Assembly: GCF_000478605.2 (NCBI RefSeq)
Contig: NZ_ASHX02000001.1
Span: 806,001 to 870,000, forward strand
Direction: 5' to 3'
DNA from: Streptomyces thermolilacinus SPC6
Lineage (GTDB): Bacteria > Actinomycetota > Actinomycetes > Streptomycetales > Streptomycetaceae
Length of the DNA stretch: 64,000 nucleotides
The notes below the pieces were generated by a model that was given only the letters and a program-made list of their open reading frames with translations, ran no database searches and was not told where the DNA came from. Below are positions 8,897 to 17,606 of the stretch, one piece after another. The position numbers and the translations under genes were made by a program. Every line of letters begins with the position of its first letter. Within the stretch, counting starts at the first letter, position 1.

Positions 8897-9273
8897 CGGT
8901 GCGCCTTCCGGGACAGGGAGGGGGCCCGGAGCAGCGTGTCCGGTGCCGGACTGCACCGGTCACGCTGTTCCGGGGCGGGGCGGGGGCGCGTGTGCACCGC
9001 GACCGGGCGCCCCTGTCCGGCTGGTCGCGGCTTGTTTCTTCCGTGGCCTTTCCCGGCCTGCGGCCGTGTCGGCCTGGCGGGGCCGGCGGTGGTGATCCGC
9101 GGTCGGGCGGACGGTGCGGGGAATGGGGTGGCGTGGCGGCCGGTCTTCGCGCCGCCTCGCCCGGGTGGCGTTCCGCGTGTCACGCCCTGGGGAATGTCCC
9201 GGCGGTAAGGTGCGGGCTGGGCAGCGGGGCGGGCGCCGGGACATATCCTGCCGCCGTTACGGTTGCTCCGGTG
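8897..9273. other. Non-coding gap between thioesterase and halogenase genes
   Basis: 377 bp with no supportable gene on either strand. It holds the 11-bp inverted repeat described separately. It splits the minus-strand block into two transcription units or one unit with a long internal gap; no convincing -35/-10 pair was found for the thioesterase gene. Confidence 0.5.
9194..9244 (-). repeat. 11-bp inverted repeat downstream of the halogenase gene
   Basis: ATGTCCCGGCG at 9194-9204 is the exact reverse complement of CGCCGGGACAT at 9234-9244, with 29 nt between. It starts 29 bp after the halogenase stop in transcription direction. It could form a weak terminator or processing hairpin; there is no U-tract. 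Confidence 0.4.
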
Positions 9274-10245
9274 TCAGCCGCCGACGGGAATCCGGAAGTC
9301 CCACGGAGTGAACTTGTGTCCCGTGCGGCTCCGGTCGGTCAGCTTGTTGATGCCGTATTCGTCCTTCCCGGAGACGAGGACGGCGGCGTAATTGTCGAGC
9401 GGAATGGTGCCGCCGTATTCCGACACGTCGCCGAGGTCCGGGTAGATCTTCACCTGGGTCGGCACGTACCGGGTGGCGAACCCCATCCGGTAGTCCTTCT
9501 TGCTTCCGGTGTGCGGGAGCGAACCGTGCATCAGGGTCGACCAGAAGATGACGCATTCGCCGGGCTGCATGACGAGCGAGAACGCCTTGGACTCGTCGGG
9601 GCGCCAGTCGGGGTCCTTCTGGAGTTCGCGGTAGTCGTAGCCGAAGAAGCCGCGCCGGACACTGCCCTTCTCACGCTTGTTGATGGTGTCCGGGTTGTAG
9701 GACATGCCGAGGGACTCGTCGTAGTTCATGACCCGGTGCGTGCCGGGCATGAGCTGGAGGCAGCCGTTCTCCTTGGTGGAGTGGGTGAACGCCGTCCAGG
9801 CGGTGATCGTGCCGCCGAAGGCGGGTGCGTCGTTCTGCGCGGGCCACTGGATCTGGGGGCGGCCGCTGGAGTGGGCGAACGTCGCCGCCTGGTGCCAGTC
9901 CGTGCCCTCGTCACCCTGGTACTTGGGGAAGAACTCGGTGCGCCAGCAGAGCAGGTTCGGGCCGAGGATGGAGGCCACCCGCTCGACGATCGCCCGCTGC
10001 ATGATGTGCTCGCTGAGCAGGTCGATGTCGAGGTGCCGGTCGTAGTTGGAGAGGTTGGTGACCGCGCCCAGCGCGTCGTTCGGGTAGATCGCGCGCGACC
10101 GGTCCGGAATGGCGCGGCGTATCTCGTTCCAGCGCCTCTCCATCTCCTCGGGCTCGTACACCTTGATCGGACCGATGAAGCCCTGGTCCTCGAACGTGGC
10201 GAGCTCTTCGGGGGTCAGCCGAAAATCCGACAGCTTGTCACTCAC
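9274..10245 (-). CDS. SyrB2-like Fe(II)/2-oxoglutarate-dependent aliphatic halogenase
   Basis: Encodes 323 residues. The GTG start has GGAG 5 nt upstream. From memory of SyrB2 the match is near end to end (CWRTEFFPKY, GDEGTDWHQA, FWSTLMHGS, MGFATRYVP). The metal site reads His118-Gln119-Ala120 with distal His240. Ala replaces the carboxylate ligand of hydroxylases, as in SyrB2 (His116, Ala118, His235), leaving a site for chloride. Thr115 and Arg253 match the oxoglutarate-binding Thr113 and Arg248. Glu104, Phe106, Thr148, Phe201 and Arg259 match further pocket residues, while SyrB2 Asn123 is His125 here. Known relatives (CytC3, BarB1/B2) chlorinate unactivated carbons of carrier-bound amino acids. 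It lies 39 bp after the carrier gene, its probable partner. Confidence 0.95.
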   Translation of the reverse strand: MSDKLSDFRLTPEELATFEDQGFIGPIKVYEPEEMERRWNEIRRAIPDRSRAIYPNDALGAVTNLSNYDRHLDIDLLSEHIMQRAIVERVASILGPNLLCWRTEFFPKYQGDEGTDWHQAATFAHSSGRPQIQWPAQNDAPAFGGTITAWTAFTHSTKENGCLQLMPGTHRVMNYDESLGMSYNPDTINKREKGSVRRGFFGYDYRELQKDPDWRPDESKAFSLVMQPGECVIFWSTLMHGSLPHTGSKKDYRMGFATRYVPTQVKIYPDLGDVSEYGGTIPLDNYAAVLVSGKDEYGINKLTDRSRTGHKFTPWDFRIPVGG

Positions 10246-10284
10246 GGCTACTCCAGCTTCTGGTGGGGATGGGCTTGGTGCAGG

Positions 10285-10548
10285 TCACGCGGGCTGCTGG
10301 GCGTCCATCCGCGCGCGCAGTTCCGCGACGGCGTCGCCGAGCGACTGCTCGAACAGGGTCTTCACGTCGAGTTCCTGACCGTAATGCTGCTGAACGCGCG
10401 CGTTGAGGTTCATGGCGAGCAGGGAGTGGCCTCCCAGGTCCAGGAAGTTGTCCGCGAGGGAGGCGTCCGGGGTCTCGAGGAATTCACGCACCCATTCGAC
10501 GAGCAGCTTCTGCATCTCGTGCAGGCCCTCCGGGGTGGTAACGGGCAT
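10285..10548 (-). CDS. Free-standing peptidyl carrier protein
   Basis: Encodes 87 residues. ATG 10548 is preceded by GAGAGGAG; the longer upstream open frame lacks coding character. It is a PP-binding carrier domain: EMQKLLVEWVREFLE forms helix 1, then DNFLDLGGHSLLAM with Ser42 as phosphopantetheine attachment site, then ELDVKTLFEQSL. It has no fused A or C domain, so substrates must be loaded in trans by the adenylation enzyme at 6611-8152. It is the first gene of the minus-strand block, directly upstream of the halogenase gene, and most likely carries the aminoacyl thioester that is halogenated. The split A + T arrangement recalls CytC1/CytC2 rather than the fused SyrB1. Confidence 0.93.
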   Translation of the reverse strand: MPVTTPEGLHEMQKLLVEWVREFLETPDASLADNFLDLGGHSLLAMNLNARVQQHYGQELDVKTLFEQSLGDAVAELRARMDAQQPA

Positions 10549-11104
10549 TTCTGCCTTGCTCCTCTCGTAGGGTCTCGTGCGAGCCTCCCGCGAGGGTGGC
10601 ATTCCAGCCGATGAGAGATTCGCTGAACGCTCTGCACTGGTCCACGCAACACGCGAAGCGCGTTGCGGGCTCAACTTTATAGCCGCCCCGCCGATCGCGG
10701 TAATGCCGATCTCTTGGGGGGTATGCGCGATGAACATGCGTCAATCGCGGTGTGTGCAACGGGCGCGCCTGCGGGGGGCGCCGGCCCGTAGTCGAGCGGC
10801 GGTGTTCCGATCCGTTCCGCGCCGGTCGCCTGCCGGTGGGGCAAGGGCCGGTGGGAGCACGGCCACCGCCCCGGGCCCCCCGCGGGCTGCGGGCGCGGCG
10901 GGGCGGTGCGGCCTCGGGTGCGGATGCGGGTGTGGCGGTGCGAGGCGGCGGCGCGAGGGCGGGGAGTGCCGTGCCCGGGCCGACGGTGCCCGGACCGGGC
11001 GGCCCAGGGCGCGGGGTGACGGTGCCCGGCCCGGTGGTGCAGGGAACGGGCGGCGCTCGGGCGTGGCGGTCTCTGGGGAGGGGTGGCGCCAGGGCCTGGT
11101 GGTG
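10549..11104. other. Non-coding region upstream of the carrier-halogenase unit
   Basis: 556 bp between two minus-strand units. The part nearest the carrier gene (10600-10740) is less GC-rich and holds the promoter-like and hairpin elements listed separately. The part from 10800 to 11100 is G-rich with repeated GGTGCCCGG-type words and no supportable gene. Confidence 0.5.
10645..10667 (-). promoter_or_regulatory. Imperfect dyad and promoter-like element before the carrier gene
   Basis: CGCAAC-a-CGCG (10645-10655) pairs with CGCGTTGCG (10659-10667) with one bulged base. Just upstream on the minus strand is TATAAA (complement of 10676-10681), a possible -10 box placing the transcription start inside or next to the dyad. 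No good -35 box was found. This fits an operator over the start site of the carrier-halogenase unit, but it rests on pattern alone. Confidence 0.35.
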
Positions 11105-11770
11105 TCAGGGCGTCGCGGTGGAGACGACGTAGACGCGGGGCGCGGCCGGGTCGGTGAGGTCGACCGTGATGTCGCGGGTGGGGCGGGGGCGGTCCTGACG
11201 GTGGGTGGTGCCGGACCAGTCGCGGTCGGGCGGGAACCGCCAGCCGACGACTCCGGCGTCCCGGTCGCTTACCGTGATGTCGCCCTCCTCCAGTGCGGAG
11301 CGGCTGGTGCCGCTGTCGCCGAGGAAGGTGTCGAGTCCGGCACCGGTGGTCGTGAACTGGACGTAGAGGCGGCTGGACTTCCAGTTGCTGGTCTCGAAGT
11401 AGGCCACGTCACGGGAGCGGGCGGGGATCGGCACCTCGAAGACGCGGCGCTTCATCTTCGACGGCCAGCTCGCCTGGAGGCCGCTGACGGACGACTCGGC
11501 CTCCTTGTCGCGACCGCTGGAGCGGCTCTGCTCGGCGGAGATCGCCAGGTACCCGGCGGGGATGCCGATGAGCAGGACGATGACCAGGGCGGTGAACCAG
11601 CGGCGGAAGATCGTCTGGGCCCGGGTCTCCCCCACCGGGCCCGGGGGCTTCCTCGCCGGGGCGGGCGCGGGCGGGGTGCCGGTCCCGGTGGTGCCGGTCG
11701 CGTCGGCGGCGGTGGTGCCGGTGGCACCGGTGGAGGTGTCGGTGCTCGTGGGGGGATTGGTGGGGCTCAT
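11105..11770 (-). CDS. Single-pass membrane protein of unknown function
   Basis: Encodes 221 residues. ATG 11770 overlaps the ROK-kinase stop (ATGA). Residues 1-45 are a Thr/Pro/Ala/Gly-rich cytosolic tail, followed by one membrane helix (FTALVIVLLIGIPAGYLAIS) and an outer domain of about 130 residues rich in beta-type pattern, with no cysteine pair or catalytic motif that I recognise. As the last gene of the sugar-transport operon it may assist uptake or sense substrate, but I do not recognise the family. Confidence 0.75.
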   Translation of the reverse strand: MSPTNPPTSTDTSTGATGTTAADATGTTGTGTPPAPAPARKPPGPVGETRAQTIFRRWFTALVIVLLIGIPAGYLAISAEQSRSSGRDKEAESSVSGLQASWPSKMKRRVFEVPIPARSRDVAYFETSNWKSSRLYVQFTTTGAGLDTFLGDSGTSRSALEEGDITVSDRDAGVVGWRFPPDRDWSGTTHRQDRPRPTRDITVDLTDPAAPRVYVVSTATP

Positions 11771-12957
11771 GCTCCGGGTTCCTCGGTGGTGCTCCTGGGG
11801 CGGGTGGGGCGGACGGCACCGGCGCGGAAGGCTTGCGCGTAGCGCTCGTACCGCTCGTAGCGTTCGACACGGCGCCGGTTGGCGCGGCGGAAGCGGCGGG
11901 CGACCAGCCGGGCGAGGTCGGCGGCCCCGACCATGCCCGCCTCGGGGCCCAGCTCCGCCTTGGCGATGCGGGCCTCGGGGCGGTAACCGCGCCCGGTGAG
12001 GTTGCGGCGGAACGCGTCCCGGGCGGGGCCGATGAGCAGGTCGTCGGCGGCGCTGACGCCGCCGCCGATGACGAAGCACGACGGATCGAGGGCGGCGGCG
12101 AGGTTCGCGATGCCGACGCCGAGCCACTGGCCGATGTCCTGGAGCAGTTCGACGCACATGGCGTCGCCCTCGCGGGCCAGCTCGGTGATGAGCGGGCCGG
12201 TGATGTCGGGGACGTGCCCCTTGACGCGTTCGATGATGTTGTACGCGACCGGGGAGTCGGCGGCGGCGAGTTCGCGGGCCTCGCGGACCAGGGCGTTGCC
12301 GGAGCTGTACTGCTCCCAGCAGCCGCGGTTGCCGCACGGGCAGCGGTGCCCGCCGGGGACGACCTGCATATGGCCGAACTCCCCGGCGACGCCGTACTTG
12401 CCGCGCTTGACGCGGCCGTCCTCCAGGATGGCCCCGCCGATGCCCGTGCCGAGCGTGATCATGACGAGGTGGTCCTCGCCGCGGCCCGCGCCGAAGCGCC
12501 ACTCGGCCCAGGCGGCGGTGTTGGCGTCGTTGTCCACCATGACGGGGACGGCGAGGCGGGCCTGGAGGGAGTCGCGCAGGGGCTCGTTGCGCCAGGCCAG
12601 GTGCGGGGCGAACAGGACGCGGCTGCGGTCGGCGTCCACCCACCCGGCGGCGCCGATGCCGACGGCGTGCACATCGTGCCGGTCGGACAGGTCCAGGACC
12701 AGCTCCACGATCGTGTCCTCGACCACCTGGGGGCTCTTGGACTTGTCGGGGGTCTCGGTGCGGACCTTCTCCAGGATGGCGCCGTCCGCGTCCACGACCC
12801 CGGCCATCACCTTCGTACCGCCGATGTCGATGCCGACGGTCGGGACGCGGGGAGCGCTGAGGTGGGAGCGGCGCTCACGGCTGCCGACGGTGCGCAGGGC
12901 GGTGGCGCGTTCCGTGACGAGGTCCGTGACGCGGAGGGGGTCGCGGTGCGTGCTCAC
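11767..12957 (-). CDS. ROK-family sugar kinase
   Basis: Encodes 396 residues from GTG 12957, which overlaps the ATPase stop (GTGA). Motifs are the ATP-phosphate loop [12 protein letters not shown], catalytic [17 protein letters not shown], and the ROK zinc motif [15 protein letters not shown]. The N-terminus lacks a helix-turn-helix, so this is a kinase rather than a ROK repressor. It has about 60 extra N-terminal residues compared with a 310-residue glucokinase. In a five-gene coupled operon with a sugar ABC importer, it probably phosphorylates the incoming sugar. Glucose, fructose, allose and N-acetyl sugars are all possible. Confidence 0.87.
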   Translation of the reverse strand: MSTHRDPLRVTDLVTERATALRTVGSRERRSHLSAPRVPTVGIDIGGTKVMAGVVDADGAILEKVRTETPDKSKSPQVVEDTIVELVLDLSDRHDVHAVGIGAAGWVDADRSRVLFAPHLAWRNEPLRDSLQARLAVPVMVDNDANTAAWAEWRFGAGRGEDHLVMITLGTGIGGAILEDGRVKRGKYGVAGEFGHMQVVPGGHRCPCGNRGCWEQYSSGNALVREARELAAADSPVAYNIIERVKGHVPDITGPLITELAREGDAMCVELLQDIGQWLGVGIANLAAALDPSCFVIGGGVSAADDLLIGPARDAFRRNLTGRGYRPEARIAKAELGPEAGMVGAADLARLVARRFRRANRRRVERYERYERYAQAFRAGAVRPTRPRSTTEEPGA

Positions 12958-13853
12958 GGGTCCTGTCGTCCCTGCCGGTCGGTGGGCCGGGCGCGCTGGG
13001 GGTCCGGCGGCGGGCGGTGCCCGCCTTCGTCGATTGTGCCAGGAGGGGTCGCCCGTTCCAGCTCGTGACGCAGGGCGTCGAGCTCGCTTCCCCCGGCCAT
13101 CTGGCGGGTCAGCTCGTCCAGGGTGACCGAGTCCCGGGTGTGGGACGCGGCCATGGCACCGCGCTTGAGCAGCACGAATCGGTCGCCGACGAGGTAGGCG
13201 TGGTGCGGGTTGTGGGTGATGAGGACCACGCCGAGTCCCGCGTCGCGGGCGGCGGCGACGTACTTGAGGACGACACCGGACTGCTTGACGCCGAGGGCGG
13301 CGGTCGGCTCGTCCAGGACGAGGACCTTGGCGCCGAAGTGGACGGCGCGGGCGATGGCGACGCACTGCCGCTCGCCGCCCGAGAGGGTGCCGATCGGCTG
13401 GTCCACGTCGCGCAGGTCGATGCCCATGCGGAGCAGTTCGGCGCGGGTGGTGGCGCGCATCCGGGCCACGTCGAGCCGTTTGAAGGGACCCTTGCCGGTG
13501 GTGGGCTCGGAGCCGAGGAAGAAGTTCCGCCAGACCGGCATGAGGGGGACGACGGCGAGGTCCTGGTAGACGGTGGCGATGCCGCGGTCCAGGGCCTCGC
13601 GCGGGGAGGAGAAGGCGGTCTCCTCGCCGTCCACGCGGAGCGTTCCCGCGTCATGGGCGTGCAGCCCGGAGATGATCTTGATGAGGGTGGATTTGCCCGC
13701 GCCGTTGTCGCCGAGGACGCAGGTGATCTGCCCGGCGTGGACCCGGAGGGAGACGTCGGTGAGGGCGCGGACGGAGCCGTAGTGCTTGCTGACCGCGTCG
13801 AGTTCCACGAGCGGGGCCGTCGTGGGGCGGCTCGTCGTGAGGGGGCTTGTCAT
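12954..13853 (-). CDS. Sugar ABC transporter ATP-binding protein (FrcA-like)
   Basis: Encodes 299 residues. ATG 13853 overlaps the permease stop. It has one nucleotide-binding domain: Walker [12 protein letters not shown]-loop VYQDLAVVP, signature LSGGERQ, Walker [13 protein letters not shown] and H-loop LITHNP. RbsA-type sugar ATPases carry two fused domains; a single domain of this size matches the FrcA subgroup of CUT2 importers. It energises uptake through the permease at 13850-14905. Confidence 0.9.
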   Translation of the reverse strand: MTSPLTTSRPTTAPLVELDAVSKHYGSVRALTDVSLRVHAGQITCVLGDNGAGKSTLIKIISGLHAHDAGTLRVDGEETAFSSPREALDRGIATVYQDLAVVPLMPVWRNFFLGSEPTTGKGPFKRLDVARMRATTRAELLRMGIDLRDVDQPIGTLSGGERQCVAIARAVHFGAKVLVLDEPTAALGVKQSGVVLKYVAAARDAGLGVVLITHNPHHAYLVGDRFVLLKRGAMAASHTRDSVTLDELTRQMAGGSELDALRHELERATPPGTIDEGGHRPPPDPQRARPTDRQGRQDP

Positions 13854-14905
13854 GAGGTGGCCTCCGCCCGCTTGCGGACCCAGGCGTTGAGGAGGGTCGC
13901 GAGGAGGAGCATCGCGCCGAGGAAGAACTTGAACCAGTCGGGGTTCCACTCGGCGTAGACGATGCCCTTGCTGGTCATGCCGAAGATGAGCGCGCCGACG
14001 GCGGCGCCGACCGCGGAGCCGTAGCCGCCGGTGATCAGGCAGCCGCCGATGACGGCGGCGATGATGTAGATCAGCTCGTTGCCGACGCCCTCGCCGGACT
14101 GGACGACGTCGTACGAGAACAGCAGGTGCTGTCCGGACACCCAGGCGCAGAGGCCGACGCCCATGTAGAGGAGCGTCTTGGTGCGGCGTACGGGGACGCC
14201 GACCGCGCGGGCGGCTTCGGCGTTGCCGCCCACGGCGAAGATCCAATTGCCGAAGCGGGTGCGCAGCAGGACCCAGGTGGCGACGGCGATGAGGCCCAGC
14301 CACCACAGGATGGTGACCTTGAGGGTGGCGCCGCCGATCGTCGCCTCGGAGGCGAACAGGGCGCGGGCGGAGGCGAAGCCCTCCATGTCCGCGATGGTCT
14401 TGGTGGAGACGGTGCCGCTGATGAGCTTGGTCAGACCGAGGTTGAGGCCGGTCAGCATCAGGAACGTGCCGAGCGTGATGATGAAGCTGGGCAGCCTGGT
14501 GCGGGTGAGCATGAAGCCGTTGAAGAGCCCGACGGCGAGGGTGACCAGCAGCGACACGACGACGCCGACCCAGACGTTGGCGGTCATCTGGTAGCTGAAC
14601 ATCGACGAGACCAGCGCGGACGTGGTGACGAGGACGCCCGCCGACAGGTCGAACTCGCCGCCGATCATCAGCAGGGCGACGGGCACGGCCATGATGCCGA
14701 TGGTGGACGCCGCGTAGAGCACGGTGCCGAGGCTCGCGGCGCGCAGGAAGCCGTCGGCGGCGAACGCGAAGAAGACGAAGACGGCGGCGGCGCCGACGAC
14801 CGAGCCCAGCTCGGGGCGGGTGAGGAGCTTCTTCAGCGGGGAGGCGGGCAGGAGGCGCTCGTCGCGGGCCTGGCCGCCCTCGGCGGGCGGGGCGGTCGCG
14901 GTCAT
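13850..14905 (-). CDS. Sugar ABC transporter permease (CUT2/RbsC type)
   Basis: Encodes 351 residues with about 10 hydrophobic segments. Hallmarks of BPD_transp_2 permeases are visible: [41 protein letters not shown] (the EAA-like loop) and [15 protein letters not shown]. Start and stop both overlap the neighbouring genes by 4 nt, so the operon is tightly coupled. It forms the membrane channel of the importer. Confidence 0.92.
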   Translation of the reverse strand: MTATAPPAEGGQARDERLLPASPLKKLLTRPELGSVVGAAAVFVFFAFAADGFLRAASLGTVLYAASTIGIMAVPVALLMIGGEFDLSAGVLVTTSALVSSMFSYQMTANVWVGVVVSLLVTLAVGLFNGFMLTRTRLPSFIITLGTFLMLTGLNLGLTKLISGTVSTKTIADMEGFASARALFASEATIGGATLKVTILWWLGLIAVATWVLLRTRFGNWIFAVGGNAEAARAVGVPVRRTKTLLYMGVGLCAWVSGQHLLFSYDVVQSGEGVGNELIYIIAAVIGGCLITGGYGSAVGAAVGALIFGMTSKGIVYAEWNPDWFKFFLGAMLLLATLLNAWVRKRAEATS

Positions 14906-15921
14906 CGCGTCCCCCGCTCCGTGTAGGCGGCCAGGGCGGCCGCGTCCTTCTTCGTGATGATCTGCGGGCCGGTGAGGACGGGTCGGCCGCCGCCCAGCAC
15001 GTCGGCGTTGTAGCGGTAGAGCCACAGCAGGTCCACGGCCTCGTACCCCTGGAGGTAGGGCTGCTGGTCCACGGCGAACCCGAGGGTCCCGTTGTTCAGC
15101 CCGGCGGCGACCTTGGCGTTGAGGTCGAAGGTGTCGATCTCGGCCTTCGACCCGGCGGTGCGCCTGGCCTGGGCGGCGGCGTCGGCGAACGGCGCGCCGA
15201 GGGTGACGACGGCGTCGATGGCGGGGTCGGTCTGGAGCTTGGCCTCGATGGACGCCTGGACGTCGGGCATGTTCGTGCCGTCGACGTAGAGGTTCTGGAG
15301 GGTGCCGTCGAACGTCTCGCGTACGCCGGCACAGCGCTGCTCGTGGCCGACGTTGCCCTGCTCGTGCAGGACGCACAGGGCCTTCTTGCGGCCGCGCTTG
15401 TCGAGCTCGTCGCCGACGGCCTGCCCGGCGACGGTCTCGTCCTGCCCGATGTGGGTGAGGGCGCCGTACGCCTTGGACTGGGCCGAGCCGGAGTTGACGG
15501 TGATCACCGGGATACCGGCGGCGACGGCGCGGGCGACGGACGCCTTGAGCGCGTCCGGCTTGGCGAGGGTGACGATCAGGCCGTCCACCTTCTTGTCCAC
15601 GTACGAGTCGACCAGCTGCGCCTGCTGCTGGCCCTCGTCGCTGTGGGCGTACAGGAAGTTGATGTTGTCCTTGGCGGCGGCCTGGCGGGCGCCCTTCTGG
15701 ACGATGTCCCAGAACGTGTCGCCGTCACCGGAGTGGGTGACCATGGCGAAGGTCCAGCGGGGCGTGGTGACGTTGGCCCGGCCCGACGCGGCCTCGGCGG
15801 CCGCCTTCCTGGCGTCCTCGGCGCGCTTGCCGCCGGTCGCGCTACAGGCGGTCAGGGTCACTCCGAGTGCCACCGCCAGCACGGCGGCGACCGCGCGTAC
15901 TCCTGTCCGAACCGTTGCCAC
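14902..15921 (-). CDS. Sugar-binding lipoprotein of the ABC importer
   Basis: Encodes 339 residues from GTG 15921, supported by AGGAGGG 9 nt upstream; the longer open frame has no such site. A lipoprotein signal peptide ends with lipobox LTAC, Cys26. The mature part is a type I periplasmic binding fold (Peripla_BP_4): [48 protein letters not shown] and [13 protein letters not shown]. It captures the sugar outside the membrane. It is the first gene of the operon ending at 11105, and is divergent from the oxidoreductase gene at 16144. Confidence 0.92.
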   Translation of the reverse strand: MATVRTGVRAVAAVLAVALGVTLTACSATGGKRAEDARKAAAEAASGRANVTTPRWTFAMVTHSGDGDTFWDIVQKGARQAAAKDNINFLYAHSDEGQQQAQLVDSYVDKKVDGLIVTLAKPDALKASVARAVAAGIPVITVNSGSAQSKAYGALTHIGQDETVAGQAVGDELDKRGRKKALCVLHEQGNVGHEQRCAGVRETFDGTLQNLYVDGTNMPDVQASIEAKLQTDPAIDAVVTLGAPFADAAAQARRTAGSKAEIDTFDLNAKVAAGLNNGTLGFAVDQQPYLQGYEAVDLLWLYRYNADVLGGGRPVLTGPQIITKKDAAALAAYTERGTR

Positions 15922-16107
15922 GAGTCCGTGCCCTCCTGCTGTCCGCTGTCGTCCTGCCGCTGCCGGGGTGGGCGCCCCGACCGCCCAAGTATCGGTCATC
16001 GGGTCCCGGACGGTACCCACCGGGTGCGGGGCGCGGGCCGCCACGGGCAAGGAGGTCCGGCACGTGAGGCGCGCGGGGGCGGCCGCCGCGCGCGGGCGCT
16101 CCCCTCT

Positions 16108-16146
16108 TTGACACGGCGCTCCGGCCATGTCCCACTTTGGGACATG
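16108..16146 (+). promoter_or_regulatory. Promoter and perfect palindromic operator over the start codon at 16144
   Basis: TTGACA at 16108-16113 is a consensus -35 box. The sequence from 16126 to 16146 is a perfect dyad with 9-bp arms and a CTT centre (core GTCCCACTTTGGGAC), covering the expected -10 region and ending on the ATG itself. A protein bound there would block both RNA polymerase and initiation on a leaderless or near-leaderless transcript. No ribosome binding site is visible. Confidence 0.65.
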
Positions 16147-17160
16147 CGTATCGGATTGATCGGAACCGGTCGTATCGGGACGTTCCACGCGAAGGTGCTC
16201 AGTCGGCACGCCCACGTCGGCGGGCTCGTCGTCACCGACGTGGACGCGGATCGGGCGGAGCGCCTCGCCCGGGCCATCGGCGCTACGGCCGCGCCCGGTG
16301 CCGACCACGTGTTCGCGTGGGGCGTGGACGCCGTGGTGATCGCCTCGGCCACCGCCTCCCACGCCGACCTCCTCGTGCGCGCCGCCCGCGCCGGGCTGCC
16401 CGTGTTCTGCGAGAAGCCGGTCGCCGTGGACCTGCCCGGTACGCTGCGGGCGCTGCGCGCGGTCGCGGCGGCCGGGTCGCCGCTCCAGCTGGGCTTCATG
16501 CGGCGCTTCGACGCCGGGTACACGAAGGCGCGCGAGGCGGTACGGGACGGGCGGCTCGGCAGGCTGCACACCGTGCGGGCGGTCACCTCCGACGCGGAGC
16601 CGCCGCCCGCCGCGTACGTGCCGCTGTCGGGCGGGCTGTTCCGGGACTGCCTGGTCCATGACTTCGACATGGTGCGCTGGGTCACCGGCCGCGAGGTCGT
16701 GGACGTGTACGCGGCGGGCTCGGACCGGGGGCCGGGGATGTTCCGGGCGGCGGGTGATGTGGACACGGCGGCGGCGCTGCTCACCCTGGACGACGGCACG
16801 CTGGTCACGGCGACCGCGACGCGCTGCAACGGCGCCGGGTACGACGTGCGGATGGAGCTGGCCGGGGAGCGGGACCAGCTGGTGGTGGGCCTGGACGACC
16901 GCACGCCGGTCACCTCCGCCGAACCGCTGGGCCCGCCGCCCGCGAGCCGGCCGTGGACGGGCTTCCTGGACCGGTTCGCCCCGGCGTACGAGGCGGAGCT
17001 GGACGCGTTCGTACGGTTCGCGCGCGGTGAGCGGGACAACCCGTGCGACGGGCTCCAGGCCCTGGAGGCGCTGCGGATCGCCGAGGCGTGCGAGCTGTCC
17101 CGCCACGAGCGCCGCCCGGTACGGCTGGCGGAGGTGCCGGGGCTGGAGGGCGCGGTGTAG
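16144..17160 (+). CDS. Gfo/Idh/MocA oxidoreductase, inositol 2-dehydrogenase-like
   Basis: Encodes 338 residues. The N-terminal Rossmann domain starts GLIGTGRIGTFH; the conserved EKPVAVD supplies the catalytic-site Lys. The C-terminal domain has GFMRRFDAGY, DCLVHDFDMVRW (His and Asp of the active site) and VTATATRCNGAGYDVRME. This matches the inositol/scyllo-inositol dehydrogenase branch, which oxidises a ring hydroxyl with NAD(P)+. Divergent placement next to the sugar importer suggests that the imported sugar or cyclitol is its substrate. Confidence 0.87.
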   Translation: MRIGLIGTGRIGTFHAKVLSRHAHVGGLVVTDVDADRAERLARAIGATAAPGADHVFAWGVDAVVIASATASHADLLVRAARAGLPVFCEKPVAVDLPGTLRALRAVAAAGSPLQLGFMRRFDAGYTKAREAVRDGRLGRLHTVRAVTSDAEPPPAAYVPLSGGLFRDCLVHDFDMVRWVTGREVVDVYAAGSDRGPGMFRAAGDVDTAAALLTLDDGTLVTATATRCNGAGYDVRMELAGERDQLVVGLDDRTPVTSAEPLGPPPASRPWTGFLDRFAPAYEAELDAFVRFARGERDNPCDGLQALEALRIAEACELSRHERRPVRLAEVPGLEGAV

Positions 17161-17174
17161 GGGGGCGGGCACAG

Positions 17175-17606
17175 TCAGTCGCGGGAGGACTCGGCGGCCA
17201 GGACGGCGCCCTGGGCGACCGCGCACAGGGTCTCCGCGCCGTCCTCCTCGGCGGCAGTCAGCAGGTCGCAGCGGACCACGGCCTGGCGGCGGCCCGCGTG
17301 CACGACCGAGGCGCGGGCGACGAGCGTGCGCCCCACGGCGGGGCGCATGTACTGGATGGAGAACCCGGCGGTCAGCACGGCCGGGCCCAGCGCGGTCCCG
17401 GCGGCGAAGGTGATGGCGTTGTCGGCGGCGTACGACAGCACGCCGCCGTGCAGGAAGCCGTTCTGCTGGAGCAGTTCGGGGCGTACGTCCACCTCCAGGA
17501 CGGCCCGGCCGTCGCCGAACGCGGTGACGCGGGCGCCGACGAGGCGGCTGAAGGGCTGGCTGTCGAGCACCTTCCGGGCGAGGTCGAGCGCGGGGTCGTC
17601 GGTCAT
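17175..17606 (-). CDS. PaaI-type hotdog-fold thioesterase
   Basis: Encodes 143 residues, the usual size. The 4HBT signature QNGFLHGGVLSYAADNAIT is present with its conserved Asn, HGG and the acidic residue two turns later, followed by SIQYMRPA. It would hydrolyse small acyl- or aryl-CoA thioesters. It converges on the oxidoreductase gene with a 14-bp gap and has no obvious partner. Confidence 0.85.
   Translation of the reverse strand: MTDDPALDLARKVLDSQPFSRLVGARVTAFGDGRAVLEVDVRPELLQQNGFLHGGVLSYAADNAITFAAGTALGPAVLTAGFSIQYMRPAVGRTLVARASVVHAGRRQAVVRCDLLTAAEEDGAETLCAVAQGAVLAAESSRD

Noticed and set aside
8897..8956. GTG 8956 as start of the thioesterase gene
   Set aside because: It adds 20 Pro/Gly-rich residues not seen in the family. 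ATG 8896 has GGAAGG at proper distance.
10577..11842. 421-codon plus-strand frame across the promoter region and opposite the membrane-protein gene
   Set aside because: Low-complexity Gly/Ala/Arg sequence with no domain. It covers the carrier-gene promoter and is antisense to a gene coupled to the sugar operon.
11767..12957. ROK-family repressor instead of kinase
   Set aside because: There is no N-terminal helix-turn-helix, and the ATP loop and [11 protein letters not shown] zinc motif of ROK kinases are complete.
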